From assembly GCA_045538735.1 (NCBI GenBank), contig JAZSRY010000013.1:62001-126000 (forward strand): DNA of 64,000 nucleotides, written 5' to 3'. The number at the start of each line of letters is the position of its first letter. Position 1 is the stretch's first letter. Positions 8,340-16,944 of this stretch are shown piece after piece. The notes below the pieces were generated by a model that saw only the letters and a list, made by a program, of their open reading frames with translations, had not been told where the DNA came from and searched no databases. The DNA comes from SIG459 sp045538735 (GTDB lineage Bacteria > Bacillota > Clostridia > Oscillospirales > Oscillospiraceae). The translations under genes and the position numbers were made by a program.

Positions 8340-9206
8340 ATGCAGTGTGTATGGAGTCGCTTGGAAGAATTGCTTCCACTTGGTATAAAAAACTCTTTCA
8401 GAACCATTCCGGAGGAAATTCGGGATAAGGCGGAGGAAATACGGCTTCGGACAGGAGTAATCCCTACGTTGCTTTTGCCTAGGGGAGAGCTGAGATTTGG
8501 CAATAAGGAAATAACATGGAATGATCTTGCCTATGTTCTTGACAGAGCAAGCAAAAGCTCTCTCCATTCCGTTGCCCGTGAGCTGCGAAACGGGTATATA
8601 TCTGCAGGCTGCGGAATAAGGATAGGAGTTTGCGGAAGGCTCTGTTCGGGAGGAATAGAGAGCTTTCAGGATGTTTCGTCCCTTGCAATTCGCATACCCC
8701 ATGAGATAAAGGGTGTGGGTGCTGAGTCAATAAAAGCCCTTGCTCCTTATGAAAGCTCGGTTTTGGTGGTTTCGCCGCCGGGGGGCGGGAAAACAACCTT
8801 TCTGCGTGAGCTTATACGCAGCGCTTCCGATAAGGGAAAGCGTGTTGCTGTGTGCGACGAACGAAATGAAATAGCCGCAATGTGGAAGGGTAACTCTGCC
8901 TTTAATTTGGGATGCCATACCGATATACTCAGCGGAGCGGGAAAGGCGGAGGGAATAAGTATGCTTATGCGCAGTATGAACCCTGAGATTATTGCCGTTG
9001 ATGAAATAAGTGCAGCGGAGGATATAAAAGCCATTGAGCAGGCTGCCGGCTGCGGAGCAGTTATGTTTGCAAGTGTGCACGGCTCGGATATGAGGGAGCT
9101 TAGAAAAAGACCGGCATTAAGTGAGCTTCTGGCTTTGGGGATTTTCAGGAGGGCGGTTTTGATCAGCGGAAGGGAAAAGCGCAGCTATGAGTTGGTGAAC
9201 ATATGA
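8340..9206 (+). CDS. spoIIIAA: Stage III sporulation protein AA, secretion-like ATPase
   Basis: This 288-residue ATPase energises the SpoIIIA-SpoIIQ channel that joins mother cell and forespore during engulfment. Walker A is SPPGGGKTTFLREL near residue 145 and the acidic box IIAVDEISAAEDIK near residue 220; the N-terminal region with RLRTGVIPTLL is typical. ATG at 8340 is preceded by a purine-rich GGTGGGG; upstream in-frame codons lack a ribosome site. It overlaps spoIIIAB by 4 bp. Only AA and AB stand together here; the rest of the operon begins 4 kb further on. Confidence 0.95.
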   Translation: MQCVWSRLEELLPLGIKNSFRTIPEEIRDKAEEIRLRTGVIPTLLLPRGELRFGNKEITWNDLAYVLDRASKSSLHSVARELRNGYISAGCGIRIGVCGRLCSGGIESFQDVSSLAIRIPHEIKGVGAESIKALAPYESSVLVVSPPGGGKTTFLRELIRSASDKGKRVAVCDERNEIAAMWKGNSAFNLGCHTDILSGAGKAEGISMLMRSMNPEIIAVDEISAAEDIKAIEQAAGCGAVMFASVHGSDMRELRKRPALSELLALGIFRRAVLISGREKRSYELVNI

Positions 9207-9703
9207 TAATTAAGCTTTTTGGAGGAATTTTGCTGGTTTTATGCGGAGGATTGCTGGGATTCGGGCAATTGAAGGAAATTAAAAGACAGCTTTCTGTCAT
9301 TGAGGAAATGGATGAGTGCCTGGCCATGATGGAAAGTGAAATCGCCCTTTGTGAAAGACCCTTGCCCGAAGTGTTTGAAAAACTGGCTTTGAAATATGCA
9401 AAAAGCTGCAGCTGCGCATTTTCTGAAATGAGCGAAATCTGCCTGAAAAGCAGCGCGGCTGAGGCGTGGAGCAAAGGCGTGGAAAGGCTTGAGCTTTGCG
9501 ATGACGCCGAAAAAGCGCTTCTTTCTCTGGGAGAAATATTGGGACTTACGGACGGGAGAAGGCAGAGCGCGGAAATCGAAAACACGAGAAAACGCTTGTC
9601 ATCAGTTATGGATAAGCTTAGGCGGCAGATAGCTGAAAAAGGCAAAAGCTATCCCTTGCTTGGCTTTTGCTTTGCGGGAATTGCAGCGCTTATTATTATA
9701 TGA
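9203..9703 (+). CDS. spoIIIAB: Stage III sporulation protein AB
   Basis: Protein of 166 residues, usual length for SpoIIIAB, with an N-terminal membrane segment (IKLFGGILLVLCGGLLGFGQL), a helical middle rich in Glu/Lys, and a C-terminal membrane segment (YPLLGFCFAGIAALIII). It is a membrane partner of the SpoIIIAA ATPase in the forespore channel. The ATG overlaps the spoIIIAA stop by 4 bp. A strong terminator follows at once, so transcription is not expected to continue to spoIIIAC. Confidence 0.9.
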   Translation: MIIKLFGGILLVLCGGLLGFGQLKEIKRQLSVIEEMDECLAMMESEIALCERPLPEVFEKLALKYAKSCSCAFSEMSEICLKSSAAEAWSKGVERLELCDDAEKALLSLGEILGLTDGRRQSAEIENTRKRLSSVMDKLRRQIAEKGKSYPLLGFCFAGIAALIII

Positions 9704-9714
9704 AATATAAAAAA

Positions 9715-9745
9715 ACACGGCAGTATGAAATCTGCCGTGTTTTGT
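9715..9745. terminator. Bidirectional terminator after spoIIIAB
   Basis: A 9-bp stem (9715-9723 with 9732-9740, 8-nt loop) flanked by A6 on the left and TTTTGT on the right, lying between the convergent spoIIIAB and glycosyltransferase genes. Confidence 0.8.
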
Positions 9746-9750
9746 ATTTA

Positions 9751-10878
9751 TTATTTGTTTTTGAAGACCCAAACTTTTTGTATGCGGTAGGAAATAAAAA
9801 ATAGAATGGTGTCAACAGCAGCCTTGAGCAGTGTAAGCACCCAGGAGGCGCTTGAGGAGAAGAGCCGTCCAAGCAACCATACAAGACCTGCGGAGATGCA
9901 GAGCTGAATTACGCAGAGAACATAGTATCTGATAATGGTGGCCTTATAATTGCCTTTATCGGTGAAGACGAAGCTCTTGTTAAGATTGAAGTTTACAAAG
10001 CTGGATATTGCTCTGGCAATGAAGGTGCAAAGCCAGACTGCGCCAACACCTTCGGCAAATGCGTCTCCTCCCAAAGCTGCAAGGAGCATATGCAGAAGCC
10101 AGAATGCCAGAAGGTCTACCGCTGCAGATGCGCAGGATGAGAGGATGTACTTAAAAAAACGGAAAAGTCGTCTGAAAATGTGAGCAAAAATGAGCTTGTA
10201 GATGCGGATAGAGTCGCGGACGGGGCGGAAGTGGGAGCTGGAGTTGTTGTCCTCATAGACGGTGTCTATCTCTACCTCAGTGAAGGGAACACCTGCACTG
10301 TGAAGCTCGAGAAGCATATTGCTTTCATACTCATATCGCTCACCGCGGATATCGAGAAGCTTGGGGAAATGCTCCTTGCCGATAACACGCAGACCGGTCT
10401 GAGTGTCGCTTATGGAGATTCCACAGAGAATTTTGAAGATGGATTTGGTGAGCTTGTTGCCGCTTTTGCTTCTGGGTGGGACATGGGGCATGTCGAAGTT
10501 TCTGCAGCCGAGAACAAGGTTTTTGCTGTTTGCGGCGGCTGCCTTGGAGCAGGCGAGAATATCCTTGAGAAGGTGCTGACCGTCTCCGTCAACGGTGACG
10601 GCATACTCAATGTCGGGGCGGGAATTGATAAGATAGGAGAATGCGGTTTTAAGTCCTGCGCCCTTTCCGCGGTTCACCTCGTGGGTCAGAACAGTGACCT
10701 GCTCAAGACCGGCAAGCTGTCTGAACGGGGCTTTGAACTCCTCGCCGCTGCCGTCATCAACGAGAATGACGGTGGAAAATCCGCCTGCAACAAGCCCGTT
10801 TACCACTTGGCAAAGCTTGTCGGTGGGGTTAAGGGAGGGGAGAACCACCGCAAATTTTTTGATATCAAAGTTATTCAT
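9751..10878 (-). CDS. Family 2 glycosyltransferase fused to GtrA membrane domain
   Basis: This 375-residue fusion has an N-terminal GT-A domain related to dolichyl-phosphate mannose synthase (VILVDDGSG near 40, VTVDGDGQH near 95, DTQTGLRVI near 155) and a C-terminal GtrA-like domain of four membrane segments (residues about 240-375). Such proteins move a sugar onto a polyprenyl-phosphate carrier and flip it for decoration of cell-envelope polymers. The start ATG follows GAGGAA. It is the last gene of a three-gene minus-strand unit that sits inside the spoIIIA cluster. The donor sugar and acceptor are unknown. Confidence 0.85.
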   Translation of the reverse strand: MNNFDIKKFAVVLPSLNPTDKLCQVVNGLVAGGFSTVILVDDGSGEEFKAPFRQLAGLEQVTVLTHEVNRGKGAGLKTAFSYLINSRPDIEYAVTVDGDGQHLLKDILACSKAAAANSKNLVLGCRNFDMPHVPPRSKSGNKLTKSIFKILCGISISDTQTGLRVIGKEHFPKLLDIRGERYEYESNMLLELHSAGVPFTEVEIDTVYEDNNSSSHFRPVRDSIRIYKLIFAHIFRRLFRFFKYILSSCASAAVDLLAFWLLHMLLAALGGDAFAEGVGAVWLCTFIARAISSFVNFNLNKSFVFTDKGNYKATIIRYYVLCVIQLCISAGLVWLLGRLFSSSASWVLTLLKAAVDTILFFISYRIQKVWVFKNK

Positions 10879-10897
10879 AGTGTTTCCTCATATATGT

Positions 10898-12205
10898 TTA
10901 CTGAATGGCAGCACCCATATCGGTAACATAGTATTTTCCGTCGATTTTCTCAATCAGGACAAGGTTGCCGGACTGAACGTGAAGGTCTTCAGCGCCGAGA
11001 GTGTAGCTTATATCGTAGGCAATGGAGCATACGAACTTATCGTTGCCAAGGGGAATAAGGTCATAGTAGTCAATGCTGTTATACTGCAGACCGCTTGTGG
11101 TTGCCCACTTGATGTTTTCAATGGTGTTTGCGGTCAAGTTATAAAGCTCGCTGTCTCTAAGCAGATACTTGGCAAGAGCATTAAAGTTATCGGTGGTTGC
11201 ATCGTCCTTGTCGGCGGAGAAGTTTATATAAGCATATATAAATCCTTCAACAAACTCTGCAAGATCACCCTCTATGGTTTTTGCAGCGCCGGGAATATAG
11301 CACGTTCCAAAAGCGTTTTCAACAGGAGCTACTTCAACACCGTCATAAATTACGCTTATGCTGCAGTCGCTGAAAAGACCGGTGCATTCATAAGTCACAA
11401 GGGAATTTTCATCCGCGGCACTAAGACCAAGCTCAAGGGGAGAGGAGTATTCTGTTCCGATTTCGCAGCCGTTTATAAGTACCTTGGCATCGGGACGGGC
11501 ACAGAAACTGAAGCCGTTGAGGGGTTCGGGAAGATAGGCAAAGTCCGTTGCGGAAACAGACTGGGCATCCATCTGTCTGCCGTGCTTGTCAAAGGCCTTG
11601 ATTTCAGCAGGCCCCATCATGTTTTTGATTTCGTAAATAACGGCCTCGGGAGCAATGTCAAAGCTGTGCTCAAGGCTTACTTCCATCTCGCTGCTGCCGC
11701 TTATGTAGCTGTCATCAACCTTAACGCCGTTGATGTGTATGCTGGAGCCGCTGGGAACGGAGATCTTGATATCGGTACCGGCGGGCATAGAGAATTCCCA
11801 ATCCGCAAGCCTCCAATTGTTGAGCCCGAAGCCCACATCATCAGCAGCAACAAAGTTGACTGTGCATATGCGGGTGGAGCCGAGACGGACATTAAACTGC
11901 TTTATATCCCCCTCATCGGGCATGGAGCGCCAGGTGATTTCGGCGTTTTCATCAATTCCGAAATCCGCAAGAACGGCATCTTCTTTGGTGAACTCATTGA
12001 ATCCGGCATCGACAATGGCCTGAAGGCCGTCTATCCAGAAGCTGCGTTCGGTTTCATCCATGAAGTCTTCCATGGCATTGTCGGGCTGAGAGGCTTCATA
12101 GGAAGTAAGAAAACGGTTGAGAACGAAAAGTCCCGCTCCGATTATGAGTATAAGGACAAGGCAATAAATAATAAGCGCACGGAGAAAGATATTCTTCTTT
12201 TTCAT
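10898..12205 (-). CDS. Membrane-anchored protein with TcaA-like beta domains, function unknown
   Basis: This 435-residue protein has one N-terminal membrane segment (residues about 8-28) and a large external part. Two internal segments share a hydrophobic-x-NG pattern (SGSSIHINGVKV near 140, DAKVLINGCEI near 210) like the beta domains of TcaA-type proteins, and the end (about 330-435) resembles an NTF2-like domain ending in GKYYVTDMG. The similarity is from pattern only; no function is assigned. It overlaps the upstream phosphodiester glycosidase by one base, so the two are co-translated and probably act together outside the cell or in the envelope. Confidence 0.6.
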   Translation of the reverse strand: MKKKNIFLRALIIYCLVLILIIGAGLFVLNRFLTSYEASQPDNAMEDFMDETERSFWIDGLQAIVDAGFNEFTKEDAVLADFGIDENAEITWRSMPDEGDIKQFNVRLGSTRICTVNFVAADDVGFGLNNWRLADWEFSMPAGTDIKISVPSGSSIHINGVKVDDSYISGSSEMEVSLEHSFDIAPEAVIYEIKNMMGPAEIKAFDKHGRQMDAQSVSATDFAYLPEPLNGFSFCARPDAKVLINGCEIGTEYSSPLELGLSAADENSLVTYECTGLFSDCSISVIYDGVEVAPVENAFGTCYIPGAAKTIEGDLAEFVEGFIYAYINFSADKDDATTDNFNALAKYLLRDSELYNLTANTIENIKWATTSGLQYNSIDYYDLIPLGNDKFVCSIAYDISYTLGAEDLHVQSGNLVLIEKIDGKYYVTDMGAAIQ

Positions 12206-13488
12206 TATTTAACATCCTCCTCGCTGAGAACAATAATTCCGGTGGGAAGGCCGCGCTGGCCTATAAGAGAGGAACTGATGTTCTGGAATTCGCCTTCATA
12301 CAGCATGGTGGAAGAACTTCCGCCATCCAGATTAAGTGCATTGACTGCACCGAAGGAAAGCATAACATCGGCAACATCTTCATATGTAGCACCCATGGAA
12401 CCGACCTGTCTGCCGTTTATAACAAGCAGAAGCATAGCGCCGTCGCTGCGCTGACCGATTGCGGTGCGGGGGTTGAGGCCGCTGCTGAGACCATCGCATT
12501 TTTCGCCGTTGACAACAAGAACAGGTCCGAAGGAAACTGCCCATTCAGCATCGAGTGCCATTGCCTCGTTGCCGGTCATATTGCCCACATGCATAATGCC
12601 GTCATGGTCGATAACCATAGTGGCTGCGCGGGTGTTGCCTCCGTAGAGAAGTCTGCCCTCGTGTATAACGATTCCGAGGGGAATGCCTCCGTTTCCGGTG
12701 CCGTTGGGGTCATCAAAGCCGCCTGCATTGGTTCCGCCCACGCCACCGTAAGCGTCTATCATATCGTTGAGAAGCTGTCCATGGCTTCCAAGGCTCTGGG
12801 AGACGCCGACAATAACACGCTCGGGGTCGGAAACGATCATCATTTTTCCGTTAAAGGTACTGCCGCTGACATCAACTATTTCAAGGGGAACGGTATCACT
12901 CTGAGCATTGCCCGTTTCATCGGACTCGGTCTTATGGGCGATGGAAATGAGACTGGTATCCACCTTGTCCAAAGTATCATCGGGGGCATTGGCTTCTTCG
13001 ATAAGAAGGATTTCTTCCTCGCTTAGGAAAATCTCGGCAACGAAGCCGGCTGCACTTGTTTCACGCAGGGAGAGAACAAAAAGGTCTCTTGCGCTCTCGC
13101 TGGGACCATAGCTGAGCATATAGATTATTCCGAGAGCTGCGCCGAGAATTATGACGACAGTTGCCAGAACGAAGCTGAGAGTTTTTCCAACAACACTCAG
13201 AATCCGAAGGGCAAGGGGTCTTTTTTTCTCGGGCTTTTCGGTTTTTTCGGGTCTTTTGGGAGCGGACTCTTTTTTTGCTGCGCCCTTTTTGACGGGAGCA
13301 GGCTTTGCGCTGCGCTTGGGCTCCTCAATTACCTCAGCCTTCAAGGGCTTTTCGGTTTCGGGAGCTGCCTTGGGGGCGGAATATTGCTGATCTGCAGCAC
13401 GCTCGATTTCAGCGAGCTCTTCGGGAGTTAAGATGCCGGAGAGGTCAAGCTCGCTGTCGTCAATAAAGCTTGTATATTTATTATCCAT
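12205..13488 (-). CDS. Phosphodiester glycosidase (NAGPA-like) membrane protein
   Basis: The start at 13488 (MDNKYTSF) is chosen because GAGGA lies about 13 bases upstream; an in-frame ATG at 13527 has no ribosome site. The 427-residue protein has a charged, Lys/Pro-rich cytoplasmic region (residues 35-100), a membrane segment (about 105-130) and an extracellular NAGPA domain with GGTNAGGFDDP near 265 and the characteristic LNLDGGSSSTM near 390. NAGPA domains cleave sugars from phosphodiester linkages and in bacteria are tied to exopolysaccharide or wall-polymer processing. It leads the cassette that interrupts spoIIIA. Confidence 0.85.
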   Translation of the reverse strand: MDNKYTSFIDDSELDLSGILTPEELAEIERAADQQYSAPKAAPETEKPLKAEVIEEPKRSAKPAPVKKGAAKKESAPKRPEKTEKPEKKRPLALRILSVVGKTLSFVLATVVIILGAALGIIYMLSYGPSESARDLFVLSLRETSAAGFVAEIFLSEEEILLIEEANAPDDTLDKVDTSLISIAHKTESDETGNAQSDTVPLEIVDVSGSTFNGKMMIVSDPERVIVGVSQSLGSHGQLLNDMIDAYGGVGGTNAGGFDDPNGTGNGGIPLGIVIHEGRLLYGGNTRAATMVIDHDGIMHVGNMTGNEAMALDAEWAVSFGPVLVVNGEKCDGLSSGLNPRTAIGQRSDGAMLLLVINGRQVGSMGATYEDVADVMLSFGAVNALNLDGGSSSTMLYEGEFQNISSSLIGQRGLPTGIIVLSEEDVK

Positions 13489-13721
13489 AGTAAATTTGCT
13501 ATCCTCGCATTCACTTAATAAGATCATATTTCAAACGGGCATAATAAGCCAATTCTAATAGCAGCATACATTATAACACAAAGTGTAGAAAAATCCAGTT
13601 TTATTTATTTTTTGTCAAATAATAATCAGACCCGTTCAAGTGATTTTTATATTATCAGGCATAAGCATCAAATTTGCGTAATAGTAATAAGGCAGATGAC
13701 TGATTTAAGAGGTACTAAAGT
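13489..13721. promoter_or_regulatory. Divergent intergenic region, NAGPA cassette and spoIIIAC
   Basis: This 233-bp A/T-rich stretch holds no gene. A perfect TATAAT faces the NAGPA gene (minus strand, 13575-13570) with only a weak -35 upstream. Because spoIIIAB ends at a terminator, spoIIIAC must start its own transcript here, but I could not identify a convincing sigma-E, sigma-G or vegetative promoter on the plus strand by eye. Confidence 0.45.
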
Positions 13722-13916
13722 ATGGAAGTTGAGCTTATTTTCAAAATTGCGGCCGTGGGGATACTTGTGGCGGTTTTGAACATTCTTCTTTCCCGCTCGG
13801 GAAGGGACGAGCAGGCGCTGATGGTAACCATAGCGGGTCTTGTTTGCGTTCTTGTTATTGTTGTCAGGGAAATAAGCGATCTTTTTTCTCTGATAAAAAA
13901 CTTGTTCTCCCTTTAA
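13722..13916 (+). CDS. spoIIIAC: Stage III sporulation protein AC
   Basis: A 64-residue protein with two membrane segments around the conserved SRSGRDEQALMVTIAGL turn, the normal size for this component. It forms part of the membrane platform of the SpoIIIA channel. It is the first gene of the six-gene second half of the split spoIIIA cluster, with spoIIIAD starting 4 bp after its stop. Confidence 0.93.
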   Translation: MEVELIFKIAAVGILVAVLNILLSRSGRDEQALMVTIAGLVCVLVIVVREISDLFSLIKNLFSL

Positions 13917-13920
13917 TAAA

Positions 13921-14307
13921 ATGGAGCTTTTGCTAAAACTGAGCGCCGCTGCGCTGCTTGCAAGCAGCATCTGTCTGGTGTTGAAAAAGAATAGTCCGGA
14001 GATGGGACTTATGCTGGCAATTCTTGTCAGCGTCGGTGGATTTGTTCTTGCCGCGGAAATAATAATGCCAATACTTGAACTGGTTAAAGAGGCGGGAAGT
14101 CTTGGGGGAATGTCGTCTGCCATGTTCAGCCCGCTGCTTAAATGCCTTGGAATAGGCATATGGGCAAAGGCGGCGGCAGATATATGCAAGGATAGCGGAC
14201 AAGGTGCTATGGCGGGAAGTGTGGAGCTTGCGGGCGCTGTTTGCGCCGTCTATTGCGCGCTGCCTCTTTTGAACACACTCATAGATATGCTGGAGGAGCT
14301 GCTTTGA
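13921..14307 (+). CDS. spoIIIAD: Stage III sporulation protein AD
   Basis: A 128-residue integral membrane protein with about four hydrophobic segments, including LLLKLSAAALLASSICLVL at the start and the GIGIWAKAAADICKDSGQ loop typical of SpoIIIAD. It belongs to the mother-cell membrane part of the feeding channel. Its stop overlaps the TTG start of spoIIIAE. Confidence 0.93.
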   Translation: MELLLKLSAAALLASSICLVLKKNSPEMGLMLAILVSVGGFVLAAEIIMPILELVKEAGSLGGMSSAMFSPLLKCLGIGIWAKAAADICKDSGQGAMAGSVELAGAVCAVYCALPLLNTLIDMLEELL

Positions 14308-15374
14308 GGAAGATAGTAATTTTGCTGATAATTTCTGCCGCACTTATTTTTCCTGCAGCAAATGCCTCTGCTGCATTTGACGGCTCAAAACTGGAAAATG
14401 CCCTTCCGTCGGAGGCAAATGAAATAATGGGAGATGCCGCTGTGGAGACAATAAATAGCGAAGGTATCTTCACACAAATTGGAAACTACATAAAAAAGAA
14501 CATAAGAAAGGAGTTCGTTTCTGCCCTCCGCCCTGTGTGCTCAATAATTGCGGCTGCAGTAGTATGCACTCTTGCAGATGGTATTCAGGTAAAAAAGGAA
14601 TTTGATTATGTAAACCTAGCGGCCTGCCTTTTTGTGGCTGTGGGCTCGATTGGGGATGTAAATTCCGTAGCCTCCCTGAGCGGTCGGGCAGTTAGGGATA
14701 TGCATGAGTTTTCTCTTGTTCTTCTTCCGATGCTATCTTCGGCCGCTGCTGCTGCGGGAGCTGTCAGCTCAGCTGCTGCCAAGTATGCAGCCACCGCTCT
14801 TTTTCTTGATATGATGCTTTCCGCCGCGGAAAAGCTGCTCCTTCCGATTCTCGGATCATACAGTGCGGCGCTGTTGGCATCTGCGGCCACGGGAGACGGC
14901 AGGCTGAAGGGAGCCGTTAAGTTTATGAAGTGGACAAGCAAAAAGTCCCTTGTATGCATCGTGTCCGTTTTTACCTTCTATTTAAGTATTTCAGGCATAG
15001 CTGCGTCCGGGGCGGATGCGGCCGCTGTCAAAACAGCCAAGGCTCTTATAGGCTCCTTCGTCCCTGTGGTGGGAAAGATGGTTGCCGGAGCCTCGGAAAG
15101 CCTCGCTGCGGGAGCGGGGATAATACGAAACAGTATAGGGCTTTTCGGCCTGGGAGGAGTGCTGGCCGTATGCGCTTCTCCTTTTCTCGTAATTGGCCTT
15201 AGATATCTGCTTTTCAAAGCGGTGGCCGCTGTTGTCAGCGTCATAGCCGGTGAAAGGCTAGGCTCTTTTGTAGACGGTATAGGACAGGCATACGGAATGC
15301 TGCTGGGTCTTGTGGGGACAACTGCGGTGTTTATGTTTATGTCCATTCTATCTCTGATAAGGACGGTGGTATGA
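14304..15374 (+). CDS. spoIIIAE: Stage III sporulation protein AE
   Basis: A 356-residue multi-spanning membrane protein, the largest of the channel set, with an N-terminal signal-like segment (IVILLIISAALIFPAANAS). The start is a TTG at 14304 with GGAGGAG 5 bases upstream, overlapping the spoIIIAD stop; no better start lies nearby. The conserved region with VKTAKALIGSFVPVVGKM near 250 supports the call. It is translationally coupled to both neighbours. Confidence 0.93.
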   Translation: MRKIVILLIISAALIFPAANASAAFDGSKLENALPSEANEIMGDAAVETINSEGIFTQIGNYIKKNIRKEFVSALRPVCSIIAAAVVCTLADGIQVKKEFDYVNLAACLFVAVGSIGDVNSVASLSGRAVRDMHEFSLVLLPMLSSAAAAAGAVSSAAAKYAATALFLDMMLSAAEKLLLPILGSYSAALLASAATGDGRLKGAVKFMKWTSKKSLVCIVSVFTFYLSISGIAASGADAAAVKTAKALIGSFVPVVGKMVAGASESLAAGAGIIRNSIGLFGLGGVLAVCASPFLVIGLRYLLFKAVAAVVSVIAGERLGSFVDGIGQAYGMLLGLVGTTAVFMFMSILSLIRTVV

Positions 15375-15859
15375 TGCTGGATTTTCTCCGAAGCTGGATT
15401 TTGGGACTAGCCGGAGCAGCTGTTTTTTGTGCGGTAATAACGGAGCTTTGCCCCGGCGGAAGCACAAAAAAGGTTCTCAAGCTTCTCTGCGGTCTTGTTA
15501 TGGCTATGGCGCTTATTTCGCCTCTTATAAAGGGAGAGTTGCCTGCTTACTCGATAAATATGGCTAAATACCGAACACGGGCGGATGAAATAAGCGCCTC
15601 AGCAAAAGAAAGTGCAGACAGCTATTCCCGCGCAATCATAGAAGAACAGTGCCGTGCATATATATTGGACAAAGCACTTGCGCTTGGCGTAGATGTAAAG
15701 GATGCCTCGGTTATTCTCCGATGGAACGATGGGGGCTTTTGGTATCCCGCAGAATGTACAATAGAGGCTGAGTATAACACAGCCCTTGCGGAAAGCATTG
15801 AGTCTGAGCTGGGATTGGGAGAAGAAAGCCAGAAATGGGGAACAAATGAAAGTAATTGA
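15371..15859 (+). CDS. spoIIIAF: Stage III sporulation protein AF
   Basis: A 162-residue protein with two N-terminal membrane segments (residues about 5-60, with KKVLKLLCGLVMAMALISPL) followed by a soluble domain, the usual SpoIIIAF layout. Its ATG overlaps the spoIIIAE stop by 4 bp and its end overlaps the spoIIIAG start by 14 bp, so the three are co-translated. Confidence 0.92.
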   Translation: MMLDFLRSWILGLAGAAVFCAVITELCPGGSTKKVLKLLCGLVMAMALISPLIKGELPAYSINMAKYRTRADEISASAKESADSYSRAIIEEQCRAYILDKALALGVDVKDASVILRWNDGGFWYPAECTIEAEYNTALAESIESELGLGEESQKWGTNESN

Positions 15860-16217
15860 ACTTGGCGCTCTTTCAAAGAGTCTAGCAAAGAACAAATATG
15901 TGCTGATGGTTTTGGCCCTTGCCCTTGTGCTTATTCTTCTTCCTACGGGGAAAGGGAAGGAGGCAAATTCCCATCAGGCACAGGGCAGTGAGCTGGAATC
16001 CTCGGGAATACCTCTCGATACGGAAAGTGCAAGGCTTTCGGAGTTTCTGAGTATGATGGAGGGGGTAGGGGAGGCGAAGGTTCTCCTCAGCGCCGAGGGC
16101 GCGGTGGTGTTGTGCGAGGGAGCTGAAAACAGCTCCGTGCGTCTGAGTGTGACAAACGCTGTTTCTGTCTATACGGGGCTTGGCAGCGATAAGATACGCA
16201 TAATTAAATTGAAATGA
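15846..16217 (+). CDS. spoIIIAG: Stage III sporulation protein AG, short form
   Basis: A 123-residue protein with one membrane segment (residues about 17-37) and a ring-building-type domain starting at RLSEFLSMMEGVGEAKVLLS. SpoIIIAG forms the large ring in the intermembrane space. This copy is clearly shorter than the roughly 200 residues common in Bacillus and lacks most of the linker and tail, although the core domain is there. ATG at 15846 lies inside the spoIIIAF end. Confidence 0.88.
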   Translation: MKVIELGALSKSLAKNKYVLMVLALALVLILLPTGKGKEANSHQAQGSELESSGIPLDTESARLSEFLSMMEGVGEAKVLLSAEGAVVLCEGAENSSVRLSVTNAVSVYTGLGSDKIRIIKLK

Positions 16218-16238
16218 TATTCAGGAGGCGTTTTGAAG

Positions 16239-16811
16239 GTGAAAAAGAATCTCAAAAGGAACATAGTTATGTGTGCGGTGCTGCTTTTCGTGTGCGCATC
16301 GGTGTATCTCAACTGGAGCTACAATAACCGTTGGGGCAAGGCAAATGAGGCAATGGTTGAAGCGGAAGACGAGGCAATGGAGGAGGCCAATGCCCTCTAT
16401 GAGCAGGCGCTGGCCGAGGAGGAGCAGGAGAGCGAAGCGGTCAACGGCTATTTTGCCTCTGCAAGGCTTACCCGCCAGCAGTCAAGGGACGAGGCTCTCA
16501 GCCTGCTTGAAACGGCAGCCGCCTCGGAAAGTGCCAGTCAGGAGACCATTGATTCTGCAATGGAGTCAATAGCCGCAATGGCAACCTGGAGCATGCAGGA
16601 GACGCAAATCGAAAATCTTCTTCTTGCAAAGGACTTTGATGAGTGCGTTGTTTATATAAGCGGAGACCGGGTAACCGTAGCCGTACCTGCTCCCGATGAG
16701 GGCCTCAGTGATGCAACCGTTGCACGGATAACTGACACAATAACAAGCGAGACGGAGTATGCTGCAAGCCAGCTCACAATAATTGAGGTAAAGAACAATA
16801 ATGAGGGATAA
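16239..16811 (+). CDS. spoIIIAH: Stage III sporulation protein AH
   Basis: A 190-residue protein with an N-terminal membrane anchor (NIVMCAVLLFVCASVYLNWS), a Glu/Ala-rich helix and a C-terminal YscJ-like ring domain (residues about 80-190). It binds SpoIIQ across the septal space to form the channel. AGGAGG at 16223-16228 is 10 bases from the GTG at 16239 and only 4 from a TTG at 16233; I prefer the GTG. A terminator follows, closing the operon. Confidence 0.92.
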   Translation: MKKNLKRNIVMCAVLLFVCASVYLNWSYNNRWGKANEAMVEAEDEAMEEANALYEQALAEEEQESEAVNGYFASARLTRQQSRDEALSLLETAAASESASQETIDSAMESIAAMATWSMQETQIENLLLAKDFDECVVYISGDRVTVAVPAPDEGLSDATVARITDTITSETEYAASQLTIIEVKNNNEG

Positions 16812-16824
16812 TAAATAATCAAAG

Positions 16825-16860
16825 GGCTCGATGGATTATGTAAACCCATCGAGCCTTTTT
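16825..16860 (+). terminator. Terminator of the spoIIIAC-AH operon
   Basis: A perfect 10-bp GC-rich stem (16825-16834 with 16846-16855) followed by T5, just after spoIIIAH. Confidence 0.9.
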
Positions 16861-16944
16861 GTACAAAAAAATTGAAATTGCTATTTATTTTTCCGATATG
16901 ATGTGATAATATATCGTAGTTAATAAATTACGGAGGTAATTTCA

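Noticed and set aside
10694..12454. A 586-codon plus-strand open frame opposite the TcaA-like gene
   Set aside because: Antisense shadow; real minus-strand genes have good starts, membrane segments and coupling.
13600..13721. A sigma-E promoter for spoIIIAC
   Set aside because: ATA-rich pieces exist but spacing and -10 matches were not convincing by eye.
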